From Dickeya lacustris (GTDB lineage Bacteria; Pseudomonadota; Gammaproteobacteria; Enterobacterales; Enterobacteriaceae): a stretch of 64,000 bases of DNA. Location: NCBI RefSeq assembly GCF_029635795.1, contig NZ_CP114280.1, positions 3,410,001-3,474,000 of the forward strand. Reading direction: 5' to 3'. Of the stretch, positions 30,682 through 42,279 are shown piece after piece (position 1 is the stretch's first letter; each line of letters begins with the position of its first letter). A program made the position numbers and the translations under genes. The notes under the pieces are model-generated. The model saw nothing but the letters and a program-made list of their open reading frames with translations. It did not search any database and was not told the DNA's origin.

Positions 30682-32034
30682 ATGAATACTGTCAGCACAG
30701 CGACAGGCGTATTACAAAAGAAAACCAACGCCCGTTACTGGATTGTCGTGATGCTGTTTATTGTCACGTCATTCAATTATGGCGATCGTGCCACCATCTC
30801 TATTGCCGGCTCGGCGATGTCCAAAGAAATCGGACTCGATGCGGTCGGCATGGGGTATATCTTCTCCGCATTCTCCTGGGCCTATGTCATCGGGCAGATT
30901 CCAGGCGGCTGGTTGCTTGACCGCTTCGGCTCCAAGCGCGTTTACTTCTGGAGTATCTTCAGCTGGTCGCTGTTTACCCTGTTGCAAGGGTTTGTGGATC
31001 TTTTCCACGGTTCAGCGATTGTCGTTTCCTTGTTTATGCTGCGTTTTATGGTGGGGTTGTGCGAATCCCCCTCTTTCCCCGGCAACAGTCGCATTGTGGC
31101 GGCCTGGTTCCCGGCTCAGGAGCGCGGTACAGCAGTGGCTATTTTTAACTCCGCGCAATACTTCGCAACGGTTATCTTCGCTCCCATCATGGGCTGGCTG
31201 ACTCACGAAGTGGGTTGGTCGCATGTGTTCTGGTTCATGGGCGGCCTTGGCATCATCATCAGCTTCTTGTGGCTTAAGATGATTCACGACCCGAAAGATC
31301 ACCCCGGTGTCAATAAAGCCGAACTGGAGTACATCGAAGCCGGTGGCGCATTGGTGAACATGGATGCCGCTGCGGCCAAGAAAGAGGTCGCTCGCGGTGA
31401 AAAATGGCATCAAATTAAGCAATTGCTGACCTCCCGCATGATGATGGGGGTGTATCTCGGTCAATACTGCATCAATGCGCTGACCTACTTCTTCATTACC
31501 TGGTTCCCGGTTTATCTGGTGCAGGCTCGCGGCATGTCGATTCTTAAAGCCGGGTTTGTGGCATCGATTCCGGCGATTTGCGGATTCGTCGGCGGGGTGC
31601 TTGGCGGGGTCATTTCCGATTACCTGATGCGTCGCACCCAGTCGCTGACGCTGGCTCGTAAAACACCGATTGTGCTGGGCATGTTGCTCTCGATGTCGAT
31701 GGTGATTTGTAACTACGTCACCACCGAGTGGGTGGTGATTGCGGTGATGGCTGCCGCCTTCTTCGGTAAAGGCATCGGCGCGCTGGGTTGGGCGGTGATG
31801 GCGGATACGGCACCGAAGGAAATCAGCGGCTTGAGCGGCGGCCTGTTCAATATGTTCGGTAACATTTCCGGCATCGTCACACCGATTGCGATTGGTTATA
31901 TCGTTGGCGCGACCGGCTCGTTTAACGGCGGCCTGGTGTATGTCGGTATCCATGCGTTTGTCGCGATTCTGAGTTTCTTGTTTATCGTACAAGACATCAA
32001 ACGTATCGAACTGAAACCGTATAAACCCCAGTGA
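30682..32034 (+). CDS. gudP: GudP-type glucarate/galactarate MFS transporter
   Basis: A 450-residue major facilitator of the anion:cation symporter branch, close to E. coli GudP and Gar[30 protein letters not shown] at the start (here split NARYWIVV / FNYGDRAT), [18 protein letters not shown] (MFS loop 2-3 motif) and [18 protein letters not shown]. About 12 transmembrane helices. It imports D-glucarate and galactarate. Start 30682 follows TAGGAG; the ATG at 30646 adds 12 non-family residues. First gene of gudP-gudX-gudD-garL-garR-garK. Confidence 0.94.
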   Translation: MNTVSTATGVLQKKTNARYWIVVMLFIVTSFNYGDRATISIAGSAMSKEIGLDAVGMGYIFSAFSWAYVIGQIPGGWLLDRFGSKRVYFWSIFSWSLFTLLQGFVDLFHGSAIVVSLFMLRFMVGLCESPSFPGNSRIVAAWFPAQERGTAVAIFNSAQYFATVIFAPIMGWLTHEVGWSHVFWFMGGLGIIISFLWLKMIHDPKDHPGVNKAELEYIEAGGALVNMDAAAAKKEVARGEKWHQIKQLLTSRMMMGVYLGQYCINALTYFFITWFPVYLVQARGMSILKAGFVASIPAICGFVGGVLGGVISDYLMRRTQSLTLARKTPIVLGMLLSMSMVICNYVTTEWVVIAVMAAAFFGKGIGALGWAVMADTAPKEISGLSGGLFNMFGNISGIVTPIAIGYIVGATGSFNGGLVYVGIHAFVAILSFLFIVQDIKRIELKPYKPQ

Positions 32035-32053
32035 TCCGGGTGAGGATGAAAAG

Positions 32054-33412
32054 ATGAGCACACAAGACACGCCAATTATTACCGAGATGCAGGTTATACC
32101 GGTTGCCGGGTATGACAGCATGTTGATGAATATCGGTGGCGCGCATAATGCATTTTTTACCCGCAATATTGTCATTCTGAAAGATAACGCCGGGCATACC
32201 GGCGTCGGTGAAGCGCCCGGCGGCGAAGTTATCTACCAAACGCTGACGGCGGCGATCCCGCAGGTTGTCGGGGCGCAGGTGGCGCGCATGAACCATCTGG
32301 TGCATCAGATCCACAAAGGCAACCAGTCATCCGATTTTGACTCCTTCGGTAAAGGAGCCTGGACGTTTGAGCTGCGCGTCAACGCTGTGGCGGCGCTTGA
32401 GGCGGCGTTGCTGGACTTGCTCGGCAAGCACCTGAACGTACCAGTCGCCGAATTACTGGGGCCAGGCAAACAGCGCGATGAAGTCACGGTGCTGGGGTAT
32501 CTGTTCTATATCGGCGATCGCACCAGAACGGATTTGCCGTATCAGGCCGGTGAGACAGGTAAACATGAGTGGTATCACTTACGTCACCAGAAGGCGATGA
32601 GCAGTGACGCGGTGGTGAACCTGGCGCAGGCTGCCGCCGATCGTTACGGGTTTAAAGATTTCAAACTCAAAGGCGGCGTGCTGCCGGGAGAGATGGAAAT
32701 CGACACCGCTAAAGCGCTGAAAGCCCGCTTCCCGGATGCACGTATCACGGTAGACCCGAACGGTGCCTGGCTGCTTGATGAAGCGATTCGCCTGTGCAAG
32801 GGCTTAAATGGCGTGCTGACCTACGCGGAAGACCCGTGTGGCGCAGAGCAGGGGTTCTCCGGGCGTGAAGTGATGGCGGAGTTCCGCCGCGCCACCGGGC
32901 TGCCGGTCGCCACTAACATGATTGCCACCAACTGGCGTGAGCTGCACCACTCGGTGATGCTGCAATCGGTGGATATTCCGCTGGCTGACCCGCATTTCTG
33001 GACGATGCACGGCGCGGTGCGCGTGGCGCAACTGTGCGACGAGTGGGGACTGACCTGGGGCTGCCACTCCAATAACCATTTCGACATTTCACTGGCGATG
33101 TTCACCCACGTCGGCGCAGCCGTGCCGGGCAACCCGACCGCCATTGATACTCACTGGATCTGGCAGGAGGGTCAGCACCTGACGCGTGAACCGCTGCAAA
33201 TTGTTAACGGCAAAATCAAGGTGCCAGAAAAACCGGGGCTGGGCGTCGAGCTGGACATGGAGCAAGTGATGAAAGCCCATGCGCTCTACAAAGCATTGCC
33301 TGCTGGTGCGCGTAATGACGCAACGGCAATGCAGTACCTGATCCCCGGCTGGACATTTGATCGTAAGCGCCCGGTATTCGGACGTGAACTACCTAAGCAT
33401 TCAACGTTTTAA
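32054..33412 (+). CDS. gudX: Glucarate dehydratase-related protein GudX
   Basis: Enolase-superfamily protein, 452 residues, most like E. coli GudX ([18 protein letters not shown] and [20 protein letters not shown] are GudX-type; each given in part). It keeps the superfamily residues: the KxK-type FKLKGG, metal ligands in DPNGAW and AEDPCG, and the base HSNNH. E. coli GudX has weak or poorly defined dehydratase activity, so its role beside GudD is uncertain: a second dehydratase with different epimer preference, or a helper. The ATG follows AGGATG, 19 bases after gudP. Its next neighbour gudD is a tandem paralogue. Confidence 0.93.
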   Translation: MSTQDTPIITEMQVIPVAGYDSMLMNIGGAHNAFFTRNIVILKDNAGHTGVGEAPGGEVIYQTLTAAIPQVVGAQVARMNHLVHQIHKGNQSSDFDSFGKGAWTFELRVNAVAALEAALLDLLGKHLNVPVAELLGPGKQRDEVTVLGYLFYIGDRTRTDLPYQAGETGKHEWYHLRHQKAMSSDAVVNLAQAAADRYGFKDFKLKGGVLPGEMEIDTAKALKARFPDARITVDPNGAWLLDEAIRLCKGLNGVLTYAEDPCGAEQGFSGREVMAEFRRATGLPVATNMIATNWRELHHSVMLQSVDIPLADPHFWTMHGAVRVAQLCDEWGLTWGCHSNNHFDISLAMFTHVGAAVPGNPTAIDTHWIWQEGQHLTREPLQIVNGKIKVPEKPGLGVELDMEQVMKAHALYKALPAGARNDATAMQYLIPGWTFDRKRPVFGRELPKHSTF

Positions 33413-33427
33413 TAGAAGGAAATCCTC

Positions 33428-34768
33428 ATGACGTCGCAAAGTTCTACTCCGGTTATTACTCAGATGCAGGTTATTCCTGTCGCCGGGCACGACAGCATGT
33501 TGCTTAATCTTAGCGGGGCGCATGCGCCTTATTTCACCCGTAATATCGTTATCCTCAAAGACAATGCCGGGCACACCGGCGTGGGCGAGATCCCCGGTGG
33601 TGAAGCGATTCGCCAGACGCTGGAAGATGCGTCGGTGTTGGTGGTGGGCAAGGCGCTTGGCGAATACAAAAATGTCATGAATCAGGTGCGCAATCAGTTC
33701 GCTGAACGCGATGCGTCGGGCCGTGGTCTGCAAACCTTCGACCTGCGCACCACCATTCACGTCGTCACCGGTATTGAAGCCGCAATGCTTGATTTGCTGG
33801 GGCAGTTCCTGAACGTGCCGGTTGCCGCCTTGCTGGGCGATGGTCAGCAGCGCGATGCGGTGGAAATGCTGGGCTATCTGTTTTATATCGGCGATCGCAA
33901 CAAGACCGATCTGCCGTATCAAAGCCAGCCGAATGACCCGTGCGATTGGTATCGCCTGCGCCATGACGTGGCGTTGACGCCAGAAGCGGTGGTCAGGCTG
34001 GCGGAAGCCGCATATGAAAAATACGGCTTTAATGATTTCAAACTCAAAGGCGGCGTGTTGGCGGGCAGCGAAGAGGCTGAAGCGGTAACGGCGCTGGCAA
34101 AACGCTTCCCGCAGGCGCGCATTACGCTTGACCCGAACGGTGCCTGGTCACTGGAGGAGGCGATTCGTCTCGGTAAACAACTGCGTGGCGTACTGGCCTA
34201 TGCAGAAGACCCGTGCGGCGCAGAACAGGGCTTCTCCGGGCGTGAAGTAATGGCGGAGTTCCGCCGTGCGACCGGGCTGCCTACCGCCACTAACATGATT
34301 GCCACTGACTGGCGGCAAATGGGCCACACTCTCTCCCTGCAATCTGTCGATATCCCATTGGCTGACCCGCATTTCTGGACGATGCAGGGTTCCGTGCGCG
34401 TCGCTCAGATGTGCCACGAATGGGGCCTGACCTGGGGTTCTCACTCCAACAACCATTTTGATATTTCACTGGCGATGTTTACCCATGTCGCGGCCGCCGC
34501 GCCGGGGCAGATAACCGCTATCGACACCCATTGGATTTGGCAAGAAGGCAATCAGCGCCTGACCAAAGAGCCGCTGCAAATTGTGGGCGGTAAAGTCGAA
34601 GTACCGAAGCGCCCGGGTCTGGGTATCGAACTGGATATGGAACAGGTGATGCAGGCTCATGAGCGCTATAAAAACATGGGATTAGGCGCGCGTAACGATG
34701 CCGTTGGCATGCAATACCTGATCCCCGGCTGGACGTTTGATAACAAACGCCCGTGTTTGGTTCGTTAA
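33428..34768 (+). CDS. gudD: D-glucarate dehydratase
   Basis: GudD dehydrates D-glucarate (and L-idarate) to 5-keto-4-deoxy-D-glucarate, the same product as GarD. The 446-residue enolase-superfamily protein has FKLKGG (catalytic Lys), DPNGAW, AEDPCG, NMIATDW and the HSNNHFD base motif, and is close to E. coli GudD along its length, including [16 protein letters not shown] wording (here [15 protein letters not shown]). AAGGAAAT lies before the ATG, 15 bases after gudX. A GC hairpin (34791-34812) separates it from garL. Confidence 0.97.
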   Translation: MTSQSSTPVITQMQVIPVAGHDSMLLNLSGAHAPYFTRNIVILKDNAGHTGVGEIPGGEAIRQTLEDASVLVVGKALGEYKNVMNQVRNQFAERDASGRGLQTFDLRTTIHVVTGIEAAMLDLLGQFLNVPVAALLGDGQQRDAVEMLGYLFYIGDRNKTDLPYQSQPNDPCDWYRLRHDVALTPEAVVRLAEAAYEKYGFNDFKLKGGVLAGSEEAEAVTALAKRFPQARITLDPNGAWSLEEAIRLGKQLRGVLAYAEDPCGAEQGFSGREVMAEFRRATGLPTATNMIATDWRQMGHTLSLQSVDIPLADPHFWTMQGSVRVAQMCHEWGLTWGSHSNNHFDISLAMFTHVAAAAPGQITAIDTHWIWQEGNQRLTKEPLQIVGGKVEVPKRPGLGIELDMEQVMQAHERYKNMGLGARNDAVGMQYLIPGWTFDNKRPCLVR

Positions 34769-34834
34769 TCGACCTGATTCATTCATGACAGCGCCGTCCA
34801 TGTGGGCGGCGCGGTAAGCGAGTAAGGATAAAAG

Positions 34835-35605
34835 ATGAAAACGCCACTGTTACCTAATCTGTTTCGCCAGGATTTACGTCAGGGAAAAACCCTGATCGGC
34901 TGCTGGTGTGCGCTGGCTAATCCGATTTCTACCGAGGTACTGGGGCTGGCAGGGTTTGACTGGCTGGTACTGGATGGCGAACACGCGCCGAATGATATCA
35001 CCACCTTTATTCCACAGCTCATGGCGTTAAAAGGCAGCCGTAGCGCGCCGGTGGTGCGCCCGCCTTGCAATGAGCCGGTCGTGATTAAGCGCCTGTTGGA
35101 TATCGGTTTTTATAACCTGCTGATCCCGTTTGTTGAGACCGAGGAGGATGCGGTACGTGCAGTGGCGTCTACCCGTTACCCGCCTGAAGGTATCCGTGGT
35201 GTTTCCGTCGGGCATCGCAGCAACGCTTACGGCACGGAGCCGAACTATTTTGCCACCATTAACGACAACATTACGGTGCTGGTGCAGATAGAAACGCAAG
35301 AAGGGGTGGACAACCTGGATGCGATTGCCGCCGTTGACGGCGTCGATGGCATTTTTGTCGGCCCCGGTGATTTGTCGGCGGCATTAGGCTATCTGGGCCA
35401 GCCCAATCACCCTGAAGTGCAAAAAGTGATTCGCCATATTTTCGATCGCGCAGCGGCGCACGGTAAACCGAGCGGCATTCTGGCGCCGGTTGAAGCGGAT
35501 GCCCGCCGCTATCTTGAGTGGGGAGCCAGCTTTGTCGCCGTGGGCAGCGATCTGGGCGTATTTCGCGCATCGACACAGGCGCTGTGCGACAAATTTAAAT
35601 CGTGA
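34835..35605 (+). CDS. garL: 5-keto-4-deoxy-D-glucarate aldolase
   Basis: Class II HpcH/HpaI-type aldolase that cleaves 5-keto-4-deoxy-D-glucarate into pyruvate and tartronate semialdehyde. The 256 residues show [15 protein letters not shown] (catalytic His), metal-ligand [10 protein letters not shown] and [16 protein letters not shown], all family signatures. In E. coli garL belongs to garPLRK away from gud genes; here it directly follows gudD, joining both aldarate branches with their common lower pathway. AAGGAT precedes the ATG. Confidence 0.96.
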   Translation: MKTPLLPNLFRQDLRQGKTLIGCWCALANPISTEVLGLAGFDWLVLDGEHAPNDITTFIPQLMALKGSRSAPVVRPPCNEPVVIKRLLDIGFYNLLIPFVETEEDAVRAVASTRYPPEGIRGVSVGHRSNAYGTEPNYFATINDNITVLVQIETQEGVDNLDAIAAVDGVDGIFVGPGDLSAALGYLGQPNHPEVQKVIRHIFDRAAAHGKPSGILAPVEADARRYLEWGASFVAVGSDLGVFRASTQALCDKFKS

Positions 35606-35666
35606 CCGGCATGTCAGGGCCGCAGCGGCCGACTGCTTACATTGAATAGACACTGAGGTTATCGCA

Positions 35667-36551
35667 ATGAAAATTGGTTTTATTGGGCTGGGTATTATGG
35701 GCAAACCAATGAGTAAAAACCTGATTAAAGCAGGTTACTCATTGGTAGTGCTGGACAGAAATAGTGAAGCGGTTGCTGATGTTGTTGCTGCCGGTGCAAC
35801 CTCTGTTGCCACGCCGAAAGCCGTAGCAGAACAGAGCGATATCGTTATCACCATGCTGCCCAACTCACCGCATGTGAAAGAGGTGGTCTTGGGTGAGAAC
35901 GGCGTGATTGACGGCGCGCGTAAAGGCACCATCGTCATTGATATGAGTTCTATTGCGCCGCTGGCCAGCCGCGAAATTGCGACGGCACTGGCGGAGAAAG
36001 GCGTCGAGATGCTGGATGCGCCGGTCAGCGGCGGTGAGCCGAAAGCCATCGACGGTACGCTGTCGGTCATGGTGGGCGGCGACAAAGCGGTGTTTGAGCG
36101 CTGCTATGACGTCATGAAAGCGATGGCGGGTTCCGTGGTGCATACCGGTGATATTGGCGCGGGTAACGTCACTAAGCTTGCGAACCAGGTTATCGTGGCG
36201 CTGAATATTGCGGCCATGTCAGAAGCATTGGTGCTGGCAACCAAAGCGGGTGTCAATCCTGACTTGGTATACCAGGCGATTCGCGGCGGTCTGGCTGGCA
36301 GCACTGTGCTGGATGCCAAAGCGCCGATGGTGATGGATCGCAATTTTAAGCCGGGTTTCCGTATCGATCTGCATATTAAAGATCTGGCGAATGCGCTGGA
36401 TACCTCGCACGGCGTTGGCGCGCAACTGCCACTGACGGCGGCGGTGATGGAAATGATGCAGGCGCTCAAGGCCGATGACCTGGGAGCCGCTGACCACAGT
36501 GCGCTGGCGCGTTACTACGAGAAGCTGGCGAAAGTGGAAGTGACCCGCTAA
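35667..36551 (+). CDS. garR: Tartronate semialdehyde reductase (2-hydroxy-3-oxopropionate reductase)
   Basis: GarR reduces tartronate semialdehyde to D-glycerate with NAD(P)H. The 294-residue beta-hydroxyacid dehydrogenase has the Rossmann GFIGLGIMGKPMS (residues 4-16), the substrate-binding DAPVSGGEPKA (~117-127) and the catalytic GNVTKLANQ (Lys ~171). It follows garL, as in E. coli garLRK. A 9-bp hairpin (36558-36589) lies after the stop. Confidence 0.97.
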   Translation: MKIGFIGLGIMGKPMSKNLIKAGYSLVVLDRNSEAVADVVAAGATSVATPKAVAEQSDIVITMLPNSPHVKEVVLGENGVIDGARKGTIVIDMSSIAPLASREIATALAEKGVEMLDAPVSGGEPKAIDGTLSVMVGGDKAVFERCYDVMKAMAGSVVHTGDIGAGNVTKLANQVIVALNIAAMSEALVLATKAGVNPDLVYQAIRGGLAGSTVLDAKAPMVMDRNFKPGFRIDLHIKDLANALDTSHGVGAQLPLTAAVMEMMQALKADDLGAADHSALARYYEKLAKVEVTR

Positions 36552-36557
36552 GTGGGT

Positions 36558-36589
36558 ATTGGCCGGTCAACGCAGAGTCGCCGGCCAAT
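36558..36589 (+). terminator. Hairpin between garR and garK
   Basis: ATTGGCCGG (36558-36566) pairs with CCGGCCAAT (36581-36589); no U-tract follows. It may weaken read-through or stabilise the upstream mRNA. The garR-garK gap of 181 bases is longer than usual for this operon. Confidence 0.55.
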
Positions 36590-36732
36590 CAATACACGTC
36601 ACCCGGTTACGTGGAAGCCACTCGGTAGTTGACAGGGCGGCGCTGCCGCCCGATTGACACAATATTTTGACCCGTGCCGGTTTCAGGCGGCGTCACGGCC
36701 TGTGCGCGGGGAGTTGATGACGCGAGTCGTTT

Positions 36733-37875
36733 ATGAAAATAGTGATCGCACCGGATTCTTATAAAGAGAGCCTATCCGCTCAGGAAGTGGCTACACAGAT
36801 TGAAGCTGGTTTTCGGGAAGTGTTTCCCGATGCAAACTATGTGAAGCTGCCTGTCGCCGATGGCGGAGAAGGTACCGTGGAAGCTATGGTGGCGGCCACC
36901 CACGGTAAAATCGTGAAGGTTAATGTCACCGGCCCGCTGGGGGATACTATCGAGGCGTTTTTCGGCCTGTCGGGTGATGAAAAAACCGCCTTTATTGAAA
37001 TGGCGGCAGCGAGCGGGCTGGAGCGCGTGCCCTCACACCAGCGTAACCCACTGCTCACCACCAGTTACGGTACCGGTGAGTTGATTCGTTGTGCTCTGGA
37101 TCATGGCGTCAGGCACTGCATTATCGGCATCGGCGGCAGCGCCACCAATGATGGCGGCGCAGGCATGATGCAGGCGCTAGGGGTTCGTTTGCTGGATGAG
37201 CAGCAGCAACCGCTGGCGTTCGGCGGTGCGGAATTATCGCGGCTTGTTCACATTGATACCCAGTCGCTCGACCCCCGCATTCGTCAGTGCCGTTTTGAGG
37301 TTGCCTGCGATGTCACCAACCCGTTGACCGGGCCGCAGGGCGCATCAGCCGTGTTCGGGCCGCAAAAAGGGGCGACCGGGCCGATGGTTGAACAGCTGGA
37401 TCAGGCGTTGCAACATTATGCGGCGGTGATTCGCCAGTGTCTTGATATCGATGTCGAACAGGTGCCCGGTTCGGGAGCTGCCGGGGGAATGGGCGCTGCA
37501 TTGCTGGCGTTTTGCGGAGCTGAGCTGCGTCGGGGTATTGAGATTGTGACAGAAGCGCTGGGGCTTGATGAGCTGGTGCGCGATGCTTCGCTGGTCATTA
37601 CCGGTGAAGGCCGCATCGACAGCCAGACGATTCACGGTAAAGTACCGATTGGCGTTGCGCGTGTTGCCAAACGTTATCAAAAGCCGGTCATTGGTATTGC
37701 GGGTAGCCTGACGGCGGATGTCGGCGTTGTTCATGATCACGGCCTCGATGCGGTATTCAGCGTGCTTTACTCCATTTGCTCGCTGGAAGAGGCGCTGGAT
37801 AATGCCGCTGACAATGTGCGTATGACGGCGCGCAATATTGCCGCTACCCTAAAACTGGCGCGTACGATCGTTTGA
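36733..37875 (+). CDS. garK: Glycerate 2-kinase
   Basis: GarK phosphorylates D-glycerate to 2-phosphoglycerate, feeding glycolysis at enolase. The 380 residues are of the GlxK/GarK family: MKIVIAPDSYKESLSA start, PVADGGEGT, GIGGSATNDGGAGM (phosphate-binding) and GEGRIDSQTIHGK. It completes galactarate/glucarate to pyruvate plus 2-phosphoglycerate. Its TGA stop (37873-37875) is part of the first unit of a 17-bp tandem array. Confidence 0.96.
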   Translation: MKIVIAPDSYKESLSAQEVATQIEAGFREVFPDANYVKLPVADGGEGTVEAMVAATHGKIVKVNVTGPLGDTIEAFFGLSGDEKTAFIEMAAASGLERVPSHQRNPLLTTSYGTGELIRCALDHGVRHCIIGIGGSATNDGGAGMMQALGVRLLDEQQQPLAFGGAELSRLVHIDTQSLDPRIRQCRFEVACDVTNPLTGPQGASAVFGPQKGATGPMVEQLDQALQHYAAVIRQCLDIDVEQVPGSGAAGGMGAALLAFCGAELRRGIEIVTEALGLDELVRDASLVITGEGRIDSQTIHGKVPIGVARVAKRYQKPVIGIAGSLTADVGVVHDHGLDAVFSVLYSICSLEEALDNAADNVRMTARNIAATLKLARTIV

Positions 37876-37953
37876 TCGAATATACCGTTTGATCGAATAT
37901 ACCGTTTAATTGGGTATACCGTTTGATGGCGCATATCGTTTGATAGCGTATAC
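37869..37953. repeat. 17-bp tandem repeat x5 at the garK stop codon
   Basis: Five contiguous 17-bp units: CGTTTGATCGAATATAC twice (37869-37885, 37886-37902), CGTTTAATTGGGTATAC, CGTTTGATGGCGCATAT and CGTTTGATAGCGTATAC. The TGA in the first unit is the garK stop; TGA recurs in units 2, 4 and 5. Confidence 0.97.
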
Positions 37954-38086
37954 AGGATGACGCTATCTGCGACTGCGACTGCGACATGCATTGTCACGGT
38001 CGCGCCGCCTTTGCCCTTGGTGCGAACCGTATTCTGTAACCCTTCGGCAGGCGCAGCGCTGATTGGCGTGCCTGCCGGTTGCCGCC

Positions 38087-40855
38087 TTAACCCGCAACGG
38101 CCAGACGCTTGCGCGCAGCATTGTCTACGTTAGTCATTTCATCCATCAGTTCCAGCCACTCCGGTTCAAGTTCGTCAATAGCCGTGCCTTTACGCAGCGC
38201 TTGCTCAAGGCAATAACAGATCTGTTTTAAGCGCGGCACGCCGCTGTAACTGCAACTGCCGTGCAGTTTGTGAATGATATCCAGCAGATTATCAGGCGGA
38301 GAGCCTGCGAGCGTCGCCTCGACCTGTACCCGAATATCGGGCAGCGAGTCGAGCAACATACCTAACAGGTCGCGTGCCAGATCGGGTTTACTGGCCGCCT
38401 GACGCAACGCCAAATCCCAGTCCAGCGACAGCGGGGAGACCGGCGTTGGCGGGGGCGGCGGGAGCGTAACGGCGCCGCGCTGTGGATAATGAGCGTGGCG
38501 CAATAGGGTCTGGCGCAGCATCTGCTCGTCAATTGGCTTTGAGAGATAATCATCCATGCCCGATTGCAGCAGCAACTCGCGCTCCCCACTCATGGTATGC
38601 GCCGTGACCGCCACGATAGGTGTTTGGGCATGATGCGGTAATCGACGAATACGTTCGCTGGTTTGCAGGCCGTCCATCAACGGCATTTGGATATCCATCA
38701 GGATGATATCCAGCGTTTGTTGCTGCGCTCTGGCAATCGCATCTGCGCCGCTTTCACACAGTGTGATGTGCTCAACCTGCTCCTCCAACAGCGCGCCGAT
38801 AAGTTTCAGGTTAGCCGGGTTGTCATCCACGGCCATGACACTCAGCGGCAGACGGTTGGGTAAAACCGGCACCGCAGGCGAGGCGGCGGCATTGCTGTCG
38901 TCCTGATGGTGTTGGTAACTGCTTTGCAGCAGCGGGAGCAGACGAGGCGCGCTAACCGGCTTGCTCAGGCAGGCATGAACGCCGAATGATTTTAGCTGCT
39001 CGGCTTCCATTTCGGCCATGCTGGGCAACGCCAGCATCACACAGGGCGACAGGCGGCAAAAATCGCGAATAAGCGGGGTAAAATCCAGCAAGGTGTTGCG
39101 ATAGCGAATGGGAACGCCAATGAGCAGGATATCAAAGGTACGCTCAGGCAACTGCTCAAGCGTCGGGCTATAGCTGACCGTCAGCGGCGTGTGTACCAGA
39201 ATATCCAATGTCGCCTGTGCAGCCGCCGGGTTGGACTCGACATACGCCAGGTGTTTACCGTGCAAATTGTCAAAGTGATAGCCGGGCCCCGGCATGTGCG
39301 GGTTCAATTGCAACGTAATCGTGCACCAGAACGTCGTGCCATGGTTAAGTTTACTGTGAAAGCTGATGTCTCCGCCCATTTCCCGCACCAGCCGCTGCGT
39401 AATCACCAGACCGAGCCCGGTGCCACCGTGCTGGCGTGAAATGCTGGTATCCGCCTGACGAAATGCCTGAAATAGCTGTGCCTGTTGCGCTTCAGCAATG
39501 CCAATGCCGGTATCTTTGATTTGCACTTCCAGCAATACCTGCTGGTTTTCCTGACGACGTTTTTCGATACGGATATCAATGTTGCCGTGCTCGGTAAATT
39601 TAATCGCATTACCCAGCAGGTTGGTGATGATTTGCTGTAAGCGCAGCGGGTCGCCGACGAATTGTTCAGGCACATCGTGCTGAATGTTTAGCGTTAGCTC
39701 CAGCCCCTTTTCATGAGCGGTATGCGTTAGCAGAATAATCACCTCATCAAGGGTGTTATGCAGCGAGAAGGGAATATTTTCCAGCACCAGTTTACCGGCT
39801 TCCAGCTTTGAGAAATCCAGCACGTCATTGATGATATTGAGCAAGTTGTTGGCCGAGCGCTCAATGGTTTGCAGATAATCTTTCTGCGTGGCGGTGAGCT
39901 GGGTTTTCAGCGTCTGGCGGGTAAAGCCGATAACGCCATTGAGCGGCGTGCGTAATTCATGTGACATATTGGCGAGGAATTCGGATTTGATCCGCGCTGC
40001 CTCCTGAGCCCGTTTTTTCGCCAGATCCAGTTCCACGTTCTGGATCTCCATCTGCTCAAGGGTTTCACGCAAATCATAAGTCGCCTGGTCGATATTCTGC
40101 TGCATTTCCTCATGGTAAGCGGTCAACGACATAGCCATGGAGTTGATGCCGTTTTTCAGCATATCCAGCTCGCCCAGCATGTGCCCTTCCACCCGGCTGT
40201 CCAACTGGCCTCGGCGAATACGATCAACCGTTTCGACCATGTTGCGGATGGGAATCGTCACATCGCGCATTAACCGATACGCCAGCAACATCGCAATGCC
40301 CATGCAGAACAGGAGTAACATGGCCGCCATGAACATTTCGCGATATTGCTGGAGTCGGATGGAGTTGAGATCCAGCTCGACGGCGACATACCCCATCGGA
40401 GCCTGACGGCTGACCGGCGTGCTAGTGCTGATGCCGTTTTCATTGTCGATAGGCATTTGCAGGATCAGGCAGCCTTCTTCGTTCTGCACGCGCATGACGG
40501 TTGGTAAGGGATTCCCCGCTGGCACCTGTAACCACTGACTGTGTGGGTTGCTGGCGTTACTGGTGACGATCAATTGGTTACGTGCATCAAACACGCTAAT
40601 CGCCCGCACCATATCGGAGTGATGGCGGTGCAACATACTCACCAGTTCACGCAGCGATTCGGGTTGACGCTGGCTTAATGCATAGGCGCTGTTCACCGCC
40701 AGTGGCTTGATAATGCTGGCCCCGGCGTCAGCCAGTTGATCCTGTAACTGGTTGTAGCGATGAATGACAAAGAAGCTACTGAGCAACAGTCCGATAAGCA
40801 TTGTCGGTGCCAGTATCAGAATCATCATGCGTGCGCGAAGACTGTATTTGGTCAT
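38087..40855 (-). CDS. barA: BarA hybrid sensor histidine kinase
   Basis: BarA (922 residues) phosphorylates UvrY/GacA and so drives CsrB-type small RNAs; in soft-rot bacteria this system controls virulence enzymes. Domains in order: TM1 ~10-32, periplasmic sensor, TM2 ~173-193, HAMP ~195-250, HisKA with H299 in [10 protein letters not shown], HATPase (GTGLGL), receiver ([10 protein letters not shown]...[11 protein letters not shown], ~670-790) and Hpt with [14 protein letters not shown] near the C-terminus. Full length. It is divergent from rlmD, with 77 bases between, as in E. coli, where gudD also neighbours barA. Confidence 0.96.
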   Translation of the reverse strand: MTKYSLRARMMILILAPTMLIGLLLSSFFVIHRYNQLQDQLADAGASIIKPLAVNSAYALSQRQPESLRELVSMLHRHHSDMVRAISVFDARNQLIVTSNASNPHSQWLQVPAGNPLPTVMRVQNEEGCLILQMPIDNENGISTSTPVSRQAPMGYVAVELDLNSIRLQQYREMFMAAMLLLFCMGIAMLLAYRLMRDVTIPIRNMVETVDRIRRGQLDSRVEGHMLGELDMLKNGINSMAMSLTAYHEEMQQNIDQATYDLRETLEQMEIQNVELDLAKKRAQEAARIKSEFLANMSHELRTPLNGVIGFTRQTLKTQLTATQKDYLQTIERSANNLLNIINDVLDFSKLEAGKLVLENIPFSLHNTLDEVIILLTHTAHEKGLELTLNIQHDVPEQFVGDPLRLQQIITNLLGNAIKFTEHGNIDIRIEKRRQENQQVLLEVQIKDTGIGIAEAQQAQLFQAFRQADTSISRQHGGTGLGLVITQRLVREMGGDISFHSKLNHGTTFWCTITLQLNPHMPGPGYHFDNLHGKHLAYVESNPAAAQATLDILVHTPLTVSYSPTLEQLPERTFDILLIGVPIRYRNTLLDFTPLIRDFCRLSPCVMLALPSMAEMEAEQLKSFGVHACLSKPVSAPRLLPLLQSSYQHHQDDSNAAASPAVPVLPNRLPLSVMAVDDNPANLKLIGALLEEQVEHITLCESGADAIARAQQQTLDIILMDIQMPLMDGLQTSERIRRLPHHAQTPIVAVTAHTMSGERELLLQSGMDDYLSKPIDEQMLRQTLLRHAHYPQRGAVTLPPPPPTPVSPLSLDWDLALRQAASKPDLARDLLGMLLDSLPDIRVQVEATLAGSPPDNLLDIIHKLHGSCSYSGVPRLKQICYCLEQALRKGTAIDELEPEWLELMDEMTNVDNAARKRLAVAG

Positions 40856-40932
40856 GGGGTTCCAATGTGGGACAATTAAAGACGACTATTCCATTCAATC
40901 GACAATTTCATTACATCACTGACAGCACACTT

Positions 40933-42270
40933 ATGGCGCAATTCTACTCTCCAAACCGGCGCGTGACGACCCGGCAAACACTTACCGTGACGGTGAATGA
41001 TCTGGACTCTTTCGGACAGGGGGTAGCTCGCCATCAAGGGAAGACGCTATTTATCCCTGGCGTATTACCGGGCGAGCAGGCGGAAGTCCAAATCACTCAG
41101 GACAAACGCCAATACGCCCATGCCCGGCTCTGCCGATTGTTGACCACCAGCGATGAGCGCGTCGCTCCCCGGTGCGCTCATGCGGCGGTTTGCGGCGGTT
41201 GCCAACAACAACATGCCAGCGCATCGCTACAGCAGCGTAGTAAAGCGGCGGCGCTGCGCCATTTGATGATGCGTGAAACGGCCAGCGATGTGCCTGAACC
41301 CGAGGTGATTTCGGGAGCCTCATACGCCTACCGCCGTCGCGCACGCCTTGCGATATACTATCACGCCAAAAGCCAACGTCTGTTGATGGGCTATCGGCAG
41401 GCGGGATCGCATGAGTTGGTGGATATTGCCGCCTGTCCGATACTGCGCCCGGAGCTGGAGGCGCTGCTCGCACCGTTACGAGCGTGTCTGGCAGGCTTAA
41501 AAGCCGTGCGTCGGCTGGGGCATGTTGAGCTGGTGCTGGCAGAGCAGAGCCCGTTGGTGATTTTGCGCCATCTTGACCCGTTATGTGACGCAGACCAGCT
41601 TGCGTTAAGCGCATTTGCACAGCACCACGCCGTGGGGATGTTTAGCGCCGCGCAAGCCGATACTTTAACGTGCCTGCACGGTGAACCGCCGTCTTATCGT
41701 ATTCATGGCCTGTCGCTGACATTTAGCCCGCGCGATTTTATTCAGGTTAATGATGAGATTAACCAGCGAATGGTGGAGCAGGCGTTGACCTGGCTTGACC
41801 CTCAGGCGCAAGACCGGGTGCTGGATCTGTTCTGTGGGATGGGCAATTTTACGCTGCCGCTCGCCCAACGCGCAGGTAGCGTCGTCGGGGTTGAAGGCGT
41901 GGCGGCGCTGGTTGAGAAAGGGCGTGAGAATGCCAGCCGTAATGGAGTGGCGTCGCACACCACATTTTATCTGCATAATCTGGAAGAGGATGTGACACGC
42001 CAGCCGTGGGCATCGATGGGATTTGATAAAGTATTGCTTGACCCGGCTCGCGCAGGTGCGTCGGCGGTGATGCCGCAGCTTGTGAAGCTCGCGCCACGCC
42101 GGGTCGTGTATATATCCTGTAACCCCACTACGCTCGCGCGGGACAGCAAGGTGCTCATGGCCGCAGGTTATCGTCTGGCCCGGTTGGCCATGCTGGATAT
42201 GTTTCCACATACAGGGCATCTTGAGTCTATGGCACTGTTTTTGCTTGATTCCGATAGCTCGGTAAAGTAG
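40933..42270 (+). CDS. rlmD: 23S rRNA m5U1939 methyltransferase
   Basis: RlmD (RumA) methylates U1939 of 23S rRNA using SAM. The 445-residue protein has an N-terminal TRAM domain (~10-75), the 4Fe-4S cysteine cluster ([10 protein letters not shown]...), the SAM-binding [16 protein letters not shown] and the catalytic [10 protein letters not shown]. Start 40933 (MAQFYS) follows the family; the in-frame GTG/ATG upstream at 40801 would overlap barA. relA starts 9 bases after its stop, giving the common rlmD-relA unit. Confidence 0.96.
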   Translation: MAQFYSPNRRVTTRQTLTVTVNDLDSFGQGVARHQGKTLFIPGVLPGEQAEVQITQDKRQYAHARLCRLLTTSDERVAPRCAHAAVCGGCQQQHASASLQQRSKAAALRHLMMRETASDVPEPEVISGASYAYRRRARLAIYYHAKSQRLLMGYRQAGSHELVDIAACPILRPELEALLAPLRACLAGLKAVRRLGHVELVLAEQSPLVILRHLDPLCDADQLALSAFAQHHAVGMFSAAQADTLTCLHGEPPSYRIHGLSLTFSPRDFIQVNDEINQRMVEQALTWLDPQAQDRVLDLFCGMGNFTLPLAQRAGSVVGVEGVAALVEKGRENASRNGVASHTTFYLHNLEEDVTRQPWASMGFDKVLLDPARAGASAVMPQLVKLAPRRVVYISCNPTTLARDSKVLMAAGYRLARLAMLDMFPHTGHLESMALFLLDSDSSVK

Positions 42271-42279
42271 GGAGAAATT

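Noticed and set aside
31012..32175. 387-residue minus-strand frame opposite gudP
   Set aside because: His/Gln-rich antisense shadow of a strongly supported transporter gene; typical of GC-rich reverse-frame reading.
37869..37953. CRISPR or origin-type iterons at garK
   Set aside because: Units are directly abutting with no spacers, overlap a stop codon, and no replication gene is near.
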